Positions 29,501 to 37,881 are shown, counted from the stretch's first letter. The stretch: DNA of 64,000 nucleotides from Dinghuibacter silviterrae (GCF_004366355.1 NZ_SODV01000002.1:1900768-1964767), one strand, 5' to 3'. Translations and numbers: made by a program. The notes: generated by a model from the sequence alone, not told the origin.

Positions 29501-29778
29501 ACTTCGGCCAGGAATTCGGGCTGGGCGGAAGCCGTGTTGTTTCTTTTACCCTCGACATCCTTAACCTAACCAACTTGCTCGACCCCAACTGGGGACGCGT
29601 GTACTTCGTACCCAATACCTACAATTCCACGGCCAGCGTGGGGCTGATCCCCTATATCCCCGCCCGCGTGTCGCAGGGGTATCCCATTTATCAGTTTATC
29701 AACCCGGGGAAGCCGTACTCGGTGGATTTTATGGCCAGCAGATGGCAGATGCAGGCGGGGGTGAGGTATAGTTTTTAA
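26500..29778 (+). CDS. Oar-like TonB-dependent receptor
   Basis: 1092 residues with a signal peptide (about 1-22) and a CarboxypepD_reg-like domain (about 27-115: TGRILDTAGAPLAGATVTAV, YHLPGLRVGGPYILSVSYAG). The plug region begins near 120 (LNIGRDQLRTMPTATRSITDM) and carries YNNVTIDGAINNDAIGF, typical of the Oar group of carboxypeptidase-regulatory TonB receptors (Oar of Myxococcus). Barrel strands follow to the C-terminal MQAGVRYSF. There is no STN domain, unlike the first receptor of the operon. Oar proteins are outer-membrane transporters, in some species used to export large proteins such as adhesins or proteases; whether this one moves the lipoproteins encoded beside it is a guess. Last gene of the operon. 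Confidence 0.9.
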   Translation: MKLSTLFLFCTGVLLSLLAAGQETGGGLTGRILDTAGAPLAGATVTAVHQPSGTHYETVTSPDGRYHLPGLRVGGPYILSVSYAGMTPRTLDIDQVRLGETLTQNIALQPAVHEVAGVVIKAASAAPRANTFGAGLNIGRDQLRTMPTATRSITDMTRLVPQGSKDNSFAGSNFRYNNVTIDGAINNDAIGFSPSLGGQTGTSNMPGSSTRNNPISLDAIEDMQVYLSPYDVTLGNFSGGSINAVTRSGTNKVTGSIYTYGRNAAITGPDNTHQEQARKMPSDFHDYQVGARVGFPIVKNKVFFFTNEELTRRVDPIQQVAGSAASGGILSLADADSIRSHMINTYGIDPGTAGVYDVYSNSNKFFNRLDWNIGRRTQLVLRNNTMHSEAINMERDQFDFRFAGIGYQQVNNQTSTVAELKTRFNNRWSNSFVAGFTSIHDFRNPLSDPSIPQVQIVGRSPGSTIFLGTDREAAIFNQKQRTIEITDNVTWNLGRHTITMGTHDELYHISYGFVNSWNGRVTYQSIEDFLANNPERVQGNYNFANNARAYILAHPGAVFNVNLYSAYLQDEVQVSDRFKVTYGLRADYDVVPSKQPLSEKTRTAVSDPNFGFSYTYTQMNQINQSYLTRPEISPRIGFRADPRGDQRVILRGGLGIFTSRIPFAWLGYAFYNNGDTYGSFDQKTDGNPPAPFAPGTDPLKPNQGQPGIAGFIANQGRIVNNPNAGQTQVDLIDNHFIMPEVLRGSFAVDYTDRFGFKYTFEALYTKTLKDVLFQQVNIKDNPTYYAYDSALNQRKQPIFGGSINPQFANAYELSNTNRGYRYSLTAQVSRKFPNGFQAMAAYTFGHSMDISNGIRNSMESNWQVNQALNPNNPGLAPSNFDLRHRIVADAGYEVTWHGHWRTSVLLFFSAQSGAPFTYGFVNYTVQNTPQQVSLAYIPRVGESVNFFQSYTDKTGQYQTAAQQAAAFDAFIDSSPYLRSRRGDFTQRNAVTTPWNNDLDFHFGQEFGLGGSRVVSFTLDILNLTNLLDPNWGRVYFVPNTYNSTASVGLIPYIPARVSQGYPIYQFINPGKPYSVDFMASRWQMQAGVRYSF

Positions 29779-29845
29779 GGCTCTGTTTTTGTATGCGGTG
29801 CCGCGCTTGTGTGCGGCGCCGCCCCCTCGGGGCGCTGCAAATTCC

Positions 29846-29853
29846 TATCTTTG
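29846..29853 (+). promoter_or_regulatory. -7 element in front of the decayed L,D-transpeptidase gene
   Basis: TATCTTTG, an exact TAnnTTTG match 20 nt before the ATG at 29874; the promoter survives although the gene is broken. Confidence 0.5.
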
Positions 29854-29873
29854 GCGGAAATTGCTATCCGGAG

Positions 29874-30275
29874 ATGAAGAACGCCCTTCTTTGCCTGGCG
29901 GCGCTATGGCCCTGCCTGTACGGATGCCATACGGCCGGCGCCGAGGCGATCGCCAGAGTGAAAAAGCGGTTACGCCTGTCCGGGGATTTTCCCCTTCCGA
30001 TACGACCCCGACCTTCGATACCGCGCTGGAGGCTGCCGTCCGCCGGGAGCAGCGTTCCTATGGTCTCCCACCCAATAAAAGACGTCCCCGGCTGGACACC
30101 CCAGCGCATCAAGGCTGCTATGCACCGCAGTAGCGAGCTCTGGGTAACACTTCCCAAGCCCATACCCGTGTATATCGTCTATTTGACGGCGTGGGTCGAC
30201 GCGACGGGGAGGGTGAATTACCGGAAGGATGTGTATGGGCATGATGCGGAGATCGAGGAGCGGATGTTCAAGTGA
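29874..30275 (+). pseudogene. remnant of a YcbB-like L,D-transpeptidase lipoprotein
   Basis: An ATG at 29874 opens a good lipoprotein signal peptide (lipobox LYGC). Around 29950-29990 the frame reads ARVKKRLRLSGDFP, the usual lead of the family's peptidoglycan-binding domain; its continuation (SDTTPTFDTALEAAVRREQ, YGL) is in a different frame at about 29996-30070. From about 30090 the first frame resumes with WTPQRIKAAM, KPIPVYIVYLTAWVD and VNYRKDVYGHD, which is the very C-terminus of these enzymes. The whole YkuD catalytic region with its HxxxSHGC motif is missing. I infer at least one frameshift and a large internal deletion. A complete family member would have several hundred residues more. 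The remaining 133-codon frame could still be translated. Confidence 0.75.
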
Positions 30276-30287
30276 GGCAAGCCTCAC
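30272..30287. repeat. inverted repeat over two convergent stop codons
   Basis: GTGAGGC-AA-GCCTCAC, a perfect 7-bp stem. One arm holds the TGA of the transpeptidase remnant and the other the TGA of the Fic gene. No T-run follows, so it is at best a weak terminator. Confidence 0.6.
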
Positions 30288-31615
30288 CTTGCGGTGGAGG
30301 CACTTTGAATTTTTTTTGCGGCGTCGATAGTAACCAGGAAGTGAATTTGACGTCCCAGCCGTTTGGGATCCAAAATGCCTTTTTCGACCAGAAAATTTAG
30401 GTCATTTCTGGCTGTTTGATTGCTGACGTCGAATTTGGACTCGATTTCAGATACAGTGAATGTTGTTTTTTCTTCATTGAGAATTTGTTGAAGCATGAAC
30501 TGTTGTCGTTCATTGTAATCGGTATTTCGAAGGAGCTGCAACATCGTCTTCTTTTCCTTGTTCTTTCGCGAAATATACTTTTTAAGTTCCTCCAAGGCAG
30601 TGCCAATGCATTTCAAATTATAGGCGACGAAATAGGTAAGATCATTTTCATCCAATTCTGTGTATTGATAAGCCCGTGCGTACTGCGACTTCGAGCCTAG
30701 AATAACCCGGGATACTGACATGTATTCGATGAGCCAATACCCTTTTTTAATTAGGTACCAGTAGAACAATGCCCGGGCAGTACGGCCATTTCCATCTGCA
30801 AATGGATGTATATATCCCGTCAAGAAATGAACAATGATGGCTTTGGATATGGGATGGAGGAAGAAGTTTTCCTTTCGTTGATCGTTTGCAAAAATGCAAA
30901 ATTCGGTCATCAGCTTCTCTAGCAAAGCGGAGGGAGGCGGGGTATGCAGAATTGTTCCGGTCTGCACGTCGATAATGCGTACATCATCTGACGTTCTGAA
31001 CGCTCCTTCCTCACGACCATCGGGAAGCGTTCCGCTGGTAATAATTTGATGGATCTGAAGGATAAGATCCGGTGTCATGGTAACATCCTTATGATCTACA
31101 ATCCACTGCATGGCAGTATAGTTATTGGCGATCATCTGCTCGGAAAGGTTCCTGGGTTTTCTATTAGATTCGAGCATCTCTTTGGCAAGCTTTCGCGTGG
31201 TCGCAGCACCTTCGAGCTGGGAAGAGGCAATAGCTTCTTCCATCAGGGAGCTGACTAGGTAGCGTTGCTTCTCGGCCGTTGGAATAAGATCGCTTGTATG
31301 GAGGCTTCCACCTAAGTTCATATCGAGGTCGTGAAGCTGCTCCTGCAAAAATGAGGGCGTGTTGAGATGCATCTCCAGCCCACTAAAATTGATGGTCTTT
31401 TGTGAGTAGCGCTGCCCTTTGACGGCACCCCAAACTTTTTTGGGATCACAGCTCCATTCTTTAGCGAGATACTTCCATTTTTCCCAATAGGGATAAGAGG
31501 ATTCTTCTATTTGTCGCAGTTCTTCAAATTTTCCTGCAGCTTGCAGTTCCTCCATGGCTTTTAACAATGCTACCCCTCCTTGGGGCATCCTGGGTGGTTT
31601 TTCGACGCTCCTCAT
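30284..31615 (-). CDS. Fic family protein (AMP transferase type) with C-terminal winged helix
   Basis: 443 residues. The complete Fic motif HPFADGNGRTAR lies at 270-281 with the catalytic His270. An N-terminal Fic_N region contains the self-inhibitory helix motif SSQLEG (131-136), whose Glu normally blocks productive ATP binding, so this is a class II Fic protein. The beta-flap (about 205-225, FRTSDDVRIIDVQTG) is present. Residues about 370-440 form a winged helix (TVSEIESKFDVSNQTARNDLNFLVEKGIL). Base composition is clearly AT-richer than the neighbours and the codons use more A/T, suggesting transfer. No antitoxin gene is adjacent. The AT-rich upstream region carries repeated sites that could be its own operator. 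Confidence 0.92.
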   Translation of the reverse strand: MRSVEKPPRMPQGGVALLKAMEELQAAGKFEELRQIEESSYPYWEKWKYLAKEWSCDPKKVWGAVKGQRYSQKTINFSGLEMHLNTPSFLQEQLHDLDMNLGGSLHTSDLIPTAEKQRYLVSSLMEEAIASSQLEGAATTRKLAKEMLESNRKPRNLSEQMIANNYTAMQWIVDHKDVTMTPDLILQIHQIITSGTLPDGREEGAFRTSDDVRIIDVQTGTILHTPPPSALLEKLMTEFCIFANDQRKENFFLHPISKAIIVHFLTGYIHPFADGNGRTARALFYWYLIKKGYWLIEYMSVSRVILGSKSQYARAYQYTELDENDLTYFVAYNLKCIGTALEELKKYISRKNKEKKTMLQLLRNTDYNERQQFMLQQILNEEKTTFTVSEIESKFDVSNQTARNDLNFLVEKGILDPKRLGRQIHFLVTIDAAKKIQSASTAR

Positions 31616-31635
31616 ATTATTTCCTAATAATTCCC

Positions 31636-31688
31636 AAAATTAGGAGTATTCAATTGTTTATTCCAAATTTTTTGAAAAATTAGGAGTA
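31636..31688. promoter_or_regulatory. pair of 13-bp direct repeats upstream of the Fic gene (operator-like)
   Basis: AAAATTAGGAGTA occurs at 31636-31648 and again at 31676-31688, 40 bp apart start to start, inside the AT-rich 117-bp gap ahead of the Fic ATG. A reversed partial copy (TCCTAAT, 31622-31628) is closer to the gene. The repeats are plausible sites for the Fic protein's own winged helix; this is inference. Confidence 0.45.
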
Positions 31689-31732
31689 ACTTGTAGAATT
31701 ATAAATAATTGATAAAGAGTGGCATATCGGAT

Positions 31733-32851
31733 TTATTTGGGCTTTGTCGTCGCCTGTTTCCACCGGAACCGCACCACCCCATTATTCTGCAGGTCCGATG
31801 TCACCCGCACATCATACTGATCCTCCCCCGCATGCACCACCATCAGCGCCGTATTCGGCGGAATATCGCCAAGGTTATCGGCAAAAAGAATGAGTTCGTT
31901 GTCCCGGTCGGGCAGGGCCGTCAGCGTGACCTTGATGGGTTGGTGCGTCAGCATGTTTTTATAGACCACCGCCTTGCCGTTGAAGTATACGGTGACCGTA
32001 TCGTGGTCGATGATCCCGTCGTCATAGAGTTCGATGCGGATCGTCGGGTCCGTGATCTCGATGGTTTGGATGAGGTTGTCCTGCCGTTGCCGCACCTGGG
32101 GCGGGGGAGGGGTCACCGGGGCCAGGACCTTCGGCGGGGCGGCGGCGAGGCGGTCGCCGCCGGATTGCATCTTTAGAGCGACGGTATCGGTGGGCGGGGG
32201 TGCCTTTTTTACCGGGGGCTTCGACCGGGACGCGACGCCGGGGTGGGGCGCTGCCGGCTTGCGCGAGGCCAGGGTATCACGCCGCGGCACGCGGTGCACG
32301 CGGGCGGAATCTGGCCGGGACGTTTTCGCCGGCGCATGCGCCACGGGCGGCCGGGCCACCGGCGGCCGCGCCGCATGCCCCGCGCCCGGCGGCACAGGCC
32401 GCAAGCTCGCAAGCGTCTTCCGCGACAGCGTCGTAAACCCAAACCCGCAGGACGACGTATACCCCGGCGCCGGCTTCCACCTCCCCTCCAGGGTTTCCTC
32501 GCCTCCTCCGTTGAAATACGTAAGTATATGTGTCTGTAAACAGTCGACCCAGCCAGGAGGCGTATTCCCCTTGATGCGGTGGGTTTCGCTCACGGTGACG
32601 GTCCGGGTGGCGGGATCGACCGTGCCGGTCACCGTGCAGATCGTGAAAATGGTGTATCCCCGGAGAAAAAAATACGTGTACGAATACCCGGTCACCTGCC
32701 CGCCCGCGGAAACCTGGAGCTCCAGCACATAGTCATCCGTCTCTGAAGAGTCAAAGGAGGTAAAGGTGCCTTTCCATTGTCCGTTGAAGTTTTGGGCGTG
32801 TGTAGAAAGGCAGAGTAGGATAGCAAGGAAACAAAAACTTAGGTGCCTCAT
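31733..32851 (-). CDS. secreted protein with lipocalin-like N-part and Pro/Ala-rich linker
   Basis: 372 residues. Signal peptide about 1-19. Residues about 22-130 look like a small beta-barrel (FNGQWKGTFTSFDSSETDDYVLELQV), followed by a low-complexity Pro/Ala/Arg linker (about 150-255, repeated PPVA). The C-terminal domain (about 262-368: IRIELYDDGIIDHDTVTVYFNGK ... NTALMVVHAG ... NNGVVRFRW) is a beta-sandwich that occurs at the end of many secreted Bacteroidota proteins, function unknown to me. The gene is divergent from thrS with only 46 nt between the two start codons, so their promoters must interleave. Confidence 0.72.
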   Translation of the reverse strand: MRHLSFCFLAILLCLSTHAQNFNGQWKGTFTSFDSSETDDYVLELQVSAGGQVTGYSYTYFFLRGYTIFTICTVTGTVDPATRTVTVSETHRIKGNTPPGWVDCLQTHILTYFNGGGEETLEGRWKPAPGYTSSCGFGFTTLSRKTLASLRPVPPGAGHAARPPVARPPVAHAPAKTSRPDSARVHRVPRRDTLASRKPAAPHPGVASRSKPPVKKAPPPTDTVALKMQSGGDRLAAAPPKVLAPVTPPPPQVRQRQDNLIQTIEITDPTIRIELYDDGIIDHDTVTVYFNGKAVVYKNMLTHQPIKVTLTALPDRDNELILFADNLGDIPPNTALMVVHAGEDQYDVRVTSDLQNNGVVRFRWKQATTKPK

Positions 32852-32868
32852 AAAAGAAAATTAAGCAT

Positions 32869-32876
32869 TAATTTTG
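32869..32876 (+). promoter_or_regulatory. -7 promoter element of thrS
   Basis: TAATTTTG, exact TAnnTTTG match, 21 nt before the thrS ATG at 32898. Confidence 0.6.
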
Positions 32877-32897
32877 CAAATTCGGCAGACGAACTTT

Positions 32898-34835
32898 ATG
32901 ATCAAAATCACATTCCCGGACGGCGCAGTTCGTTCGTATGAAAACGGAGTAACCGCACTGGACATAGCCAAATCGATCTCGGAAGGATTGGCCAGAAAAG
33001 TATTGGCGGCAAACGTCAATGGACAGGTTTGGGACGCGACCCGCCCCATACAGGAGGATGCTACGCTAAAGCTCCTGACTTGGGACGACGCGGACGGCAA
33101 GTCCACCTTTTGGCACTCTTCGGCACACTTGCTGGCCGAGGCGGTAGAAGCCACTTTTCCCGGCGTCAAGTTCTGGGTGGGCCCCCCCGTGGAAAACGGG
33201 TTTTACTATGATATGGACCTGGGGGACCGGCACATCACCGAGGAAGACCTCGCCAGGCTGGAGGTAAAGATGGCCGAGCTGGCCAAACAAAACAACGCCT
33301 ACACCCGTCAGGAGATCTCCAAGGCGGACGCGGTCAAATATTTTAGCGACAAAGGAGACGAGTACAAGCTGGACCTGCTGGAAGGCCTCCAGGACGGCTC
33401 GATCACCTTTTATTCCCAGGGGGCATTTACCGACCTCTGCCGGGGGCCCCATATCCCCGCCACCGGGGCGATCAAAGCGATCAAGCTCACCAACATCGCG
33501 GGTGCCTACTGGAAAGGAAGTGAGAAAAATAAGATGCTGACACGCGTGTACGGCGTTACTTTTCCTCAACAAAAAGAACTCGACGAATACCTCGCGCTGC
33601 TGGAAGAACAAAAGAAGCGCGACCACCGGAAACTGGGCAAGGACCTGGGGATCTTTACGTTCGACGATGACATCGGACCGGGCCTGGTGCTTTGGATGCC
33701 CAACGGGACCATCATCATCGAGGAACTGGAAAAGCTGGCGAAGGAAACCGAATCCAGGGCGGGCTACAAACGCGTGGTCACGCCCCATATCGCCAAGGAA
33801 AACCTGTACCTGACCAGCGGGCACCTGCCTTATTACAAGGACAGTATGTATCCCCCCATGGAGATGGACGGGACCAACTACTACCTGAAGGCGATGAACT
33901 GCCCTCACCACCATAAGATCTACGCGGCCGAACCCCGGAGCTATAAGGACCTGCCCCTGCGGCTGGCCGAATACGGGACTTGTTACCGGTACGAACAGTC
34001 CGGGGAGCTCTTCGGGCTGATGCGGGTGCGCTGTCTGCACATGAACGACGCCCACATCTATTGTTCCAAGGAGCAGTTTGCGAGCGAGTTCGAGGCGGTC
34101 AACCAGATGTACCTGAAGTATTTCAAGCTCTTCGGGATCGACAAATACGTGATGCGGTTGTCCCTGCACGAACCGTCCAAGCTGGGTCAGAAGTACGTGG
34201 ACGCCCCCGAACTCTGGCTGGAAACCGAGGCCATGGTCCGGAAAGTCCTCCAGGATACCGGGACGCCCTTTATCGAGGTGCCCGACGAGGCCGCCTTTTA
34301 TGGCCCCAAAATCGACGTTCAGATTTGGAGCACGATCGGGCGTGAGTTTACCCTGGCCACCAACCAGGTCGACTTTAGCCAGGGCCGGAGCTTTAAACTG
34401 GAATATACGACCCGGGACAACAAGACGGATACCCCGCTGATCATCCACCGGGCGCCCCTGGGCACCCACGAACGCTTTATCGGCTTCCTCCTGGAGCACT
34501 ACGCGGGGAAATTCCCCGTCTGGCTGGCGCCCACCCAGGTTAAAGTGTTGCCCATCAGCGACAAATTCATGGATTACGCCCGGAAGGTGGAAGCAGCCCT
34601 AAGGGACGCAGGGGTCCGTGCCGAGATCGACGACCGGAGCGAAAAGATTGGGAAAAAGATCCGCGACACCGAGCTCGCCAAGGTTCCGTATATGGTTGTA
34701 TTGGGGGAAAAGGAGGAAGCGGCCGGACAGGTTTCCATCCGCCGCCAGGGGAAAGGGGACCTGGGCAGTCAACCCCTGGACTCCTTTATTCGTTCAGTAG
34801 AAGAGGAAGCAAGACTCCGACTTTCGGAAAATTAG
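32898..34835 (+). CDS. thrS: threonine--tRNA ligase
   Basis: 645 residues from the ATG at 32898 (FPDGAVRSYENG follows at once, the normal start of the TGS domain; an upstream in-frame TTG adds nothing conserved). Parts in order: TGS domain (1-60), editing/SAD domain (about 65-230, with WHSSAHLLAEAV and the FTDLCRGPH motif), class II catalytic core (about 240-535, with the zinc-binding MNCPHHH, the GTCYRYEQSGEL region and IHRAPLGTHERFIGFLLEHY as motif 3) and the anticodon-binding domain (about 545-640). Charges tRNA-Thr and edits mischarged Ser-tRNA. First gene of the thrS-infC pair. Confidence 0.98.
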   Translation: MIKITFPDGAVRSYENGVTALDIAKSISEGLARKVLAANVNGQVWDATRPIQEDATLKLLTWDDADGKSTFWHSSAHLLAEAVEATFPGVKFWVGPPVENGFYYDMDLGDRHITEEDLARLEVKMAELAKQNNAYTRQEISKADAVKYFSDKGDEYKLDLLEGLQDGSITFYSQGAFTDLCRGPHIPATGAIKAIKLTNIAGAYWKGSEKNKMLTRVYGVTFPQQKELDEYLALLEEQKKRDHRKLGKDLGIFTFDDDIGPGLVLWMPNGTIIIEELEKLAKETESRAGYKRVVTPHIAKENLYLTSGHLPYYKDSMYPPMEMDGTNYYLKAMNCPHHHKIYAAEPRSYKDLPLRLAEYGTCYRYEQSGELFGLMRVRCLHMNDAHIYCSKEQFASEFEAVNQMYLKYFKLFGIDKYVMRLSLHEPSKLGQKYVDAPELWLETEAMVRKVLQDTGTPFIEVPDEAAFYGPKIDVQIWSTIGREFTLATNQVDFSQGRSFKLEYTTRDNKTDTPLIIHRAPLGTHERFIGFLLEHYAGKFPVWLAPTQVKVLPISDKFMDYARKVEAALRDAGVRAEIDDRSEKIGKKIRDTELAKVPYMVVLGEKEEAAGQVSIRRQGKGDLGSQPLDSFIRSVEEEARLRLSEN

Positions 34836-34882
34836 AGTAGATTTACACCCGTCACCAATTTAAAAAAACAGTTTTTCGTTTA

Positions 34883-35476
34883 ATGGCATTACCACAAAGA
34901 GGAAGATTTAATGGCCCGTTTGTCAGAAGGCAAGTGGAGCCGGAACACCGAATCAACGATCGCATCAGGGTCCCCCAGGTTAGGCTGGTGGGCGACAACG
35001 TAACCGTCGGCGTTTACCCGACAGACCAGGCCAGGAGAATGGCCTTCGACCAGGGCCTTGACCTGGTAGAAATCTCTCCCACGGCGGATCCCCCCGTTTG
35101 CAAAATCATCGACTATAACAAGTTCCTTTACGAGAAGAAGCGGAAGGAAAAGGAAATGAAGGCGAAGAGCAAGGCTTCCGAAGTAAAGGAAGTCCGCTTC
35201 ACGCCCAATACCGACGACCACGACTTCGACTTCAAGGTGAAACACGCATTGAAGTTCCTCGAAGAAGGCAATAAGGTTAAAGCATACGTCCAGTTCAAGG
35301 GCCGTGCCATCATGTTCAAGGAACGCGGTGAGCTGATCCTGCTGAAATTCGCGGAACGCCTCGCAGAACACGGGGTCCTGGAAGGGATGCCGAAGATGGA
35401 AGGCAAGCGTATGCTGACGATGTTCGCCCCCAAACCCGCCAGCGCCAAGAAAAAGAAGGAAGGCGGCGCCGCTTAA
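34883..35476 (+). CDS. infC: translation initiation factor IF-3
   Basis: 197 residues. The N-domain begins at about 22 ([16 protein letters not shown]) and contains [23 protein letters not shown], the family signature; a Lys-rich linker ([14 protein letters not shown]) leads to the C-domain ([22 protein letters not shown] ... [11 protein letters not shown]). It starts with ATG, unlike the rare start codons of many IF-3 genes, with 18-20 extra residues before the N-domain. It keeps the 30S subunit free and checks the initiator codon. 47 nt follow the thrS stop. Its TAA overlaps the TAA of convergent proA (TTAA). The ribosomal protein genes that normally follow are 2.9 kb away. Confidence 0.97.
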   Translation: MALPQRGRFNGPFVRRQVEPEHRINDRIRVPQVRLVGDNVTVGVYPTDQARRMAFDQGLDLVEISPTADPPVCKIIDYNKFLYEKKRKEKEMKAKSKASEVKEVRFTPNTDDHDFDFKVKHALKFLEEGNKVKAYVQFKGRAIMFKERGELILLKFAERLAEHGVLEGMPKMEGKRMLTMFAPKPASAKKKKEGGAA

Positions 35477-36753
35477 CCCGGCCGCACTTGTCCGTCTCCC
35501 CGGACGATCCATTTGTAACTCGTCAGGGCCTCCAACCCCATAGGCCCCCTCGCGTGCAGCTTTTGCGTGCTGATCCCGATCTCCGCCCCGAGCCCGAATT
35601 GGGCGCCGTCCGTGAATGCCGTGGAGGTGTTCACATACACCGCCGCTGCGTCCACCGCGTGTACGAAACGGTCCGCGTGCGCGGTGTCCTCCGTCAGGAT
35701 GGCCTCGCTGTGCCCGGAGCTGTGTTTGCGGATATATTCGAGGGCTTCTTCAAAACTGTCCACCGTTTTTATGGCGAGCGTCATTGCCAGGAATTCTGTG
35801 CCGAAGTCGGTTTCGGTCGCGGGTTTCAGCAGCGTGGCCGGATAGCGGCCGTTCAGCGCTTCCAGCGCACGGGGATCGGCGCGGAGTTCGACGCCGTGTG
35901 CGGCGCCCCCGGCGCCGGCTTCGCCATGCGCCGCTGCACCGGCCATCGCCCCCACCAACTGCGGCAACGCCCCCAGCAGCGCGGAATGCACGAGCAAACA
36001 ATCAAGCGCGTTGCACACACTCACCCTCCGGGTCTTCGCATTGTGGATGACCGCAGCGGCTTTCGCAAGATCGGCAGACGCATCCACGAATGTGTGCACC
36101 ACGCCCGCCCCGGTTTCAATCACCGGCACCCGCGCGTTCTCGCGCACGTATTGAATGAGCTGGTTGCTTCCCCGTGGGATGACCACGTCCACCCAGCCGA
36201 CGGCTTGAAGAAGCGCCGTAGTGGACGCGCGTTCGGGCGGCAGCAGTTGCACCACGTCGGGGTGGATGCCAAAGCGCTCCAGGACCCCGTGGATCACGCG
36301 CACGATGGCGCGGTTGGAGTCGTCGGCGTCGCTGCCTCCCTTGAGCAGGGCGACGTTTCCCGTTTTGAAACAAAGCGAGAAGGCGTCGGCCGTGACGTTG
36401 GGCCGCGCCTCATAGATCATGCCCACCACACCCAGCGGCACGGAGATACGGGTGATGTGTAAGCCGTTGTTCAGCGTCTTTTCTTCGAGCGAGTGACCCA
36501 AAGGGGAGGGGAGGGACGCGACGTTGGCCATGTCCGCGGCGATCCCTGCGATACGCGTCTCCGTGAGTAAGAGCCGGTCGTATTTGGGATCGGCGGGGTC
36601 CATGCGCGCGCAATCGAGGGCGTTGGCTGCTAAAATATCCGGCGAAGACCCGACAAGGGCCTGCGCTATCGCGGACAATACTTCGTTGGTTATCTCAGGG
36701 GTGAGTATATGCAGATGGCGCACCGCGTCGCGCGCCCGTTCGAAATAGTTCAT
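35473..36753 (-). CDS. proA: glutamate-5-semialdehyde dehydrogenase (gamma-glutamyl phosphate reductase)
   Basis: 426 residues, normal for ProA. Aldehyde-dehydrogenase fold with the family's landmarks: [46 protein letters not shown], the catalytic cysteine in [15 protein letters not shown] (near residue 250), and a C-terminal [25 protein letters not shown] followed by [16 protein letters not shown]. Reduces gamma-glutamyl phosphate with NADPH in proline synthesis. A Gly/Ala-rich loop (about 272-290, [17 protein letters not shown]) looks like a local insertion. It is coupled to proB by an ATGA overlap. Confidence 0.97.
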   Translation of the reverse strand: MNYFERARDAVRHLHILTPEITNEVLSAIAQALVGSSPDILAANALDCARMDPADPKYDRLLLTETRIAGIAADMANVASLPSPLGHSLEEKTLNNGLHITRISVPLGVVGMIYEARPNVTADAFSLCFKTGNVALLKGGSDADDSNRAIVRVIHGVLERFGIHPDVVQLLPPERASTTALLQAVGWVDVVIPRGSNQLIQYVRENARVPVIETGAGVVHTFVDASADLAKAAAVIHNAKTRRVSVCNALDCLLVHSALLGALPQLVGAMAGAAAHGEAGAGGAAHGVELRADPRALEALNGRYPATLLKPATETDFGTEFLAMTLAIKTVDSFEEALEYIRKHSSGHSEAILTEDTAHADRFVHAVDAAAVYVNTSTAFTDGAQFGLGAEIGISTQKLHARGPMGLEALTSYKWIVRGDGQVRPG

Positions 36754-37838
36754 CCTTTTGTGTCTTCCTGTATGTAAAGGTAGTCATAATGCACCAGGGG
36801 CGGTTCGTTGTGCTTGCCGATGAGCCCCCGCGCGGTTTCGGAGCCATACCGCGCCATGCCCAGCCCGATGAGGTGATCATGCGCGTCGGCGATCTCCACC
36901 ACGTCGTTCTTGTTGAAGTCCCCGGTGATGCGGGTGATGCCCACGGGCAGCAGGCTGGAGGCCTTCGAGCCCAGCAATGCCGCGCGGGCACCGTCGTTTA
37001 TAAAAACGCGACCTTTAGCGGACGCGTGCGCGATCCAGCGCTTCTGGCCCGAGGGTTTCCGCAAAGGAAGAAAACGCGTATGCGGAACACTGCCATTCAA
37101 GACACCGGCAAGGATATGGTCTTTTTTCCCATTGGCGATGTGTACGGCGATGCCCAGCCTGGCCGTCTTGCGGGCCATGTGCGACTTGGTGAGCATGCCC
37201 CCGCGGCCGAAGTTGGACTTGGAGGTGCTGATATACCCCGAAAGATCCGATAAGGTCGGGAGCACTTCTTCGAGCAACACCGACCCCGGATCGCGTGGAT
37301 CCCCCGTGTACAAGCCGTCTACATTGGACAGAATAATGAGCGCATTCGCCCCGATCATGGAAGCAATAAGCCCCGCGAGCTCGTCGTTGTCCGTAAACAT
37401 CAGCTCCGACACGGAGATCACGTCGTTCTCGTTGACGACCGGGATGATCTGTTCGCTCAGCAGGATCTCCAAACAACTCAGCATATTCCGGTAGTGCGTC
37501 TTGTCCCGGAAGTCCTCTTTAGTCACCAATACCTGGGAAACCACCAGGTCGAAGCCGCGGAAAAGGTCTGCATACCGGCGGATCAGCTCCACCTGGCCCA
37601 CCGAGGCCAGGAGCTGCCGGGCGGCGACTTCGTCGGCCCGCTCGGGGACGGACACGAGCGCCCTCCCGGAGGCCACCGCCCCCGAGGAGACCACCACGAC
37701 CTCCCGGCCTTCCTTTTTCAGCGATGCGATCTCCTCCACGAGGCGCTCCATCCGGAGTCTGTCCGGAAGTCCGTCCGGGCCCGTGAGCACGTTCGACCCG
37801 ATTTTGATCACCAGTCTTTTATAATCCATACCTGGCAT
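36750..37838 (-). CDS. proB: glutamate 5-kinase
   Basis: 362 residues from 37838; an ATG at 37829 would give a start at [11 protein letters not shown], closer to most family members. The amino-acid kinase domain (about 4-255) shows [21 protein letters not shown], the NENDVIS substrate motif, FTDNDELAG and the [21 protein letters not shown] region; a PUA domain follows (about 275-355, [27 protein letters not shown]). Phosphorylates glutamate for proline synthesis; the enzyme is usually inhibited by proline. Transcribed with proA. Together with pruA near 53 kb the window holds both the building and breaking arms of proline metabolism. Confidence 0.97.
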   Translation of the reverse strand: MPGMDYKRLVIKIGSNVLTGPDGLPDRLRMERLVEEIASLKKEGREVVVVSSGAVASGRALVSVPERADEVAARQLLASVGQVELIRRYADLFRGFDLVVSQVLVTKEDFRDKTHYRNMLSCLEILLSEQIIPVVNENDVISVSELMFTDNDELAGLIASMIGANALIILSNVDGLYTGDPRDPGSVLLEEVLPTLSDLSGYISTSKSNFGRGGMLTKSHMARKTARLGIAVHIANGKKDHILAGVLNGSVPHTRFLPLRKPSGQKRWIAHASAKGRVFINDGARAALLGSKASSLLPVGITRITGDFNKNDVVEIADAHDHLIGLGMARYGSETARGLIGKHNEPPLVHYDYLYIQEDTKG

Positions 37839-37842
37839 TTCC

Positions 37843-37850
37843 TACATTTG
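37843..37850 (+). promoter_or_regulatory. -7 promoter element of the YjbR gene
   Basis: TACATTTG, exact TAnnTTTG match, 31 nt before the ATG at 37882 and only 5 bp from the divergent proB start. Confidence 0.55.
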
Positions 37851-37881
37851 CGGATCGCAAGATACTTAAACCCCGGGCAAT

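Noticed and set aside
14115-29778. A polysaccharide utilisation locus (SusC/SusD type)
   Set aside because: Although TonB receptors and FecR/ECF are present, there is no SusD-like gene, no glycoside hydrolase and no transporter, so the label would be wrong.
33066-34499. 477-codon minus-strand open frame inside thrS
   Set aside because: Antisense to a complete, conserved thrS; amino acid composition is typical of a GC-rich shadow frame.
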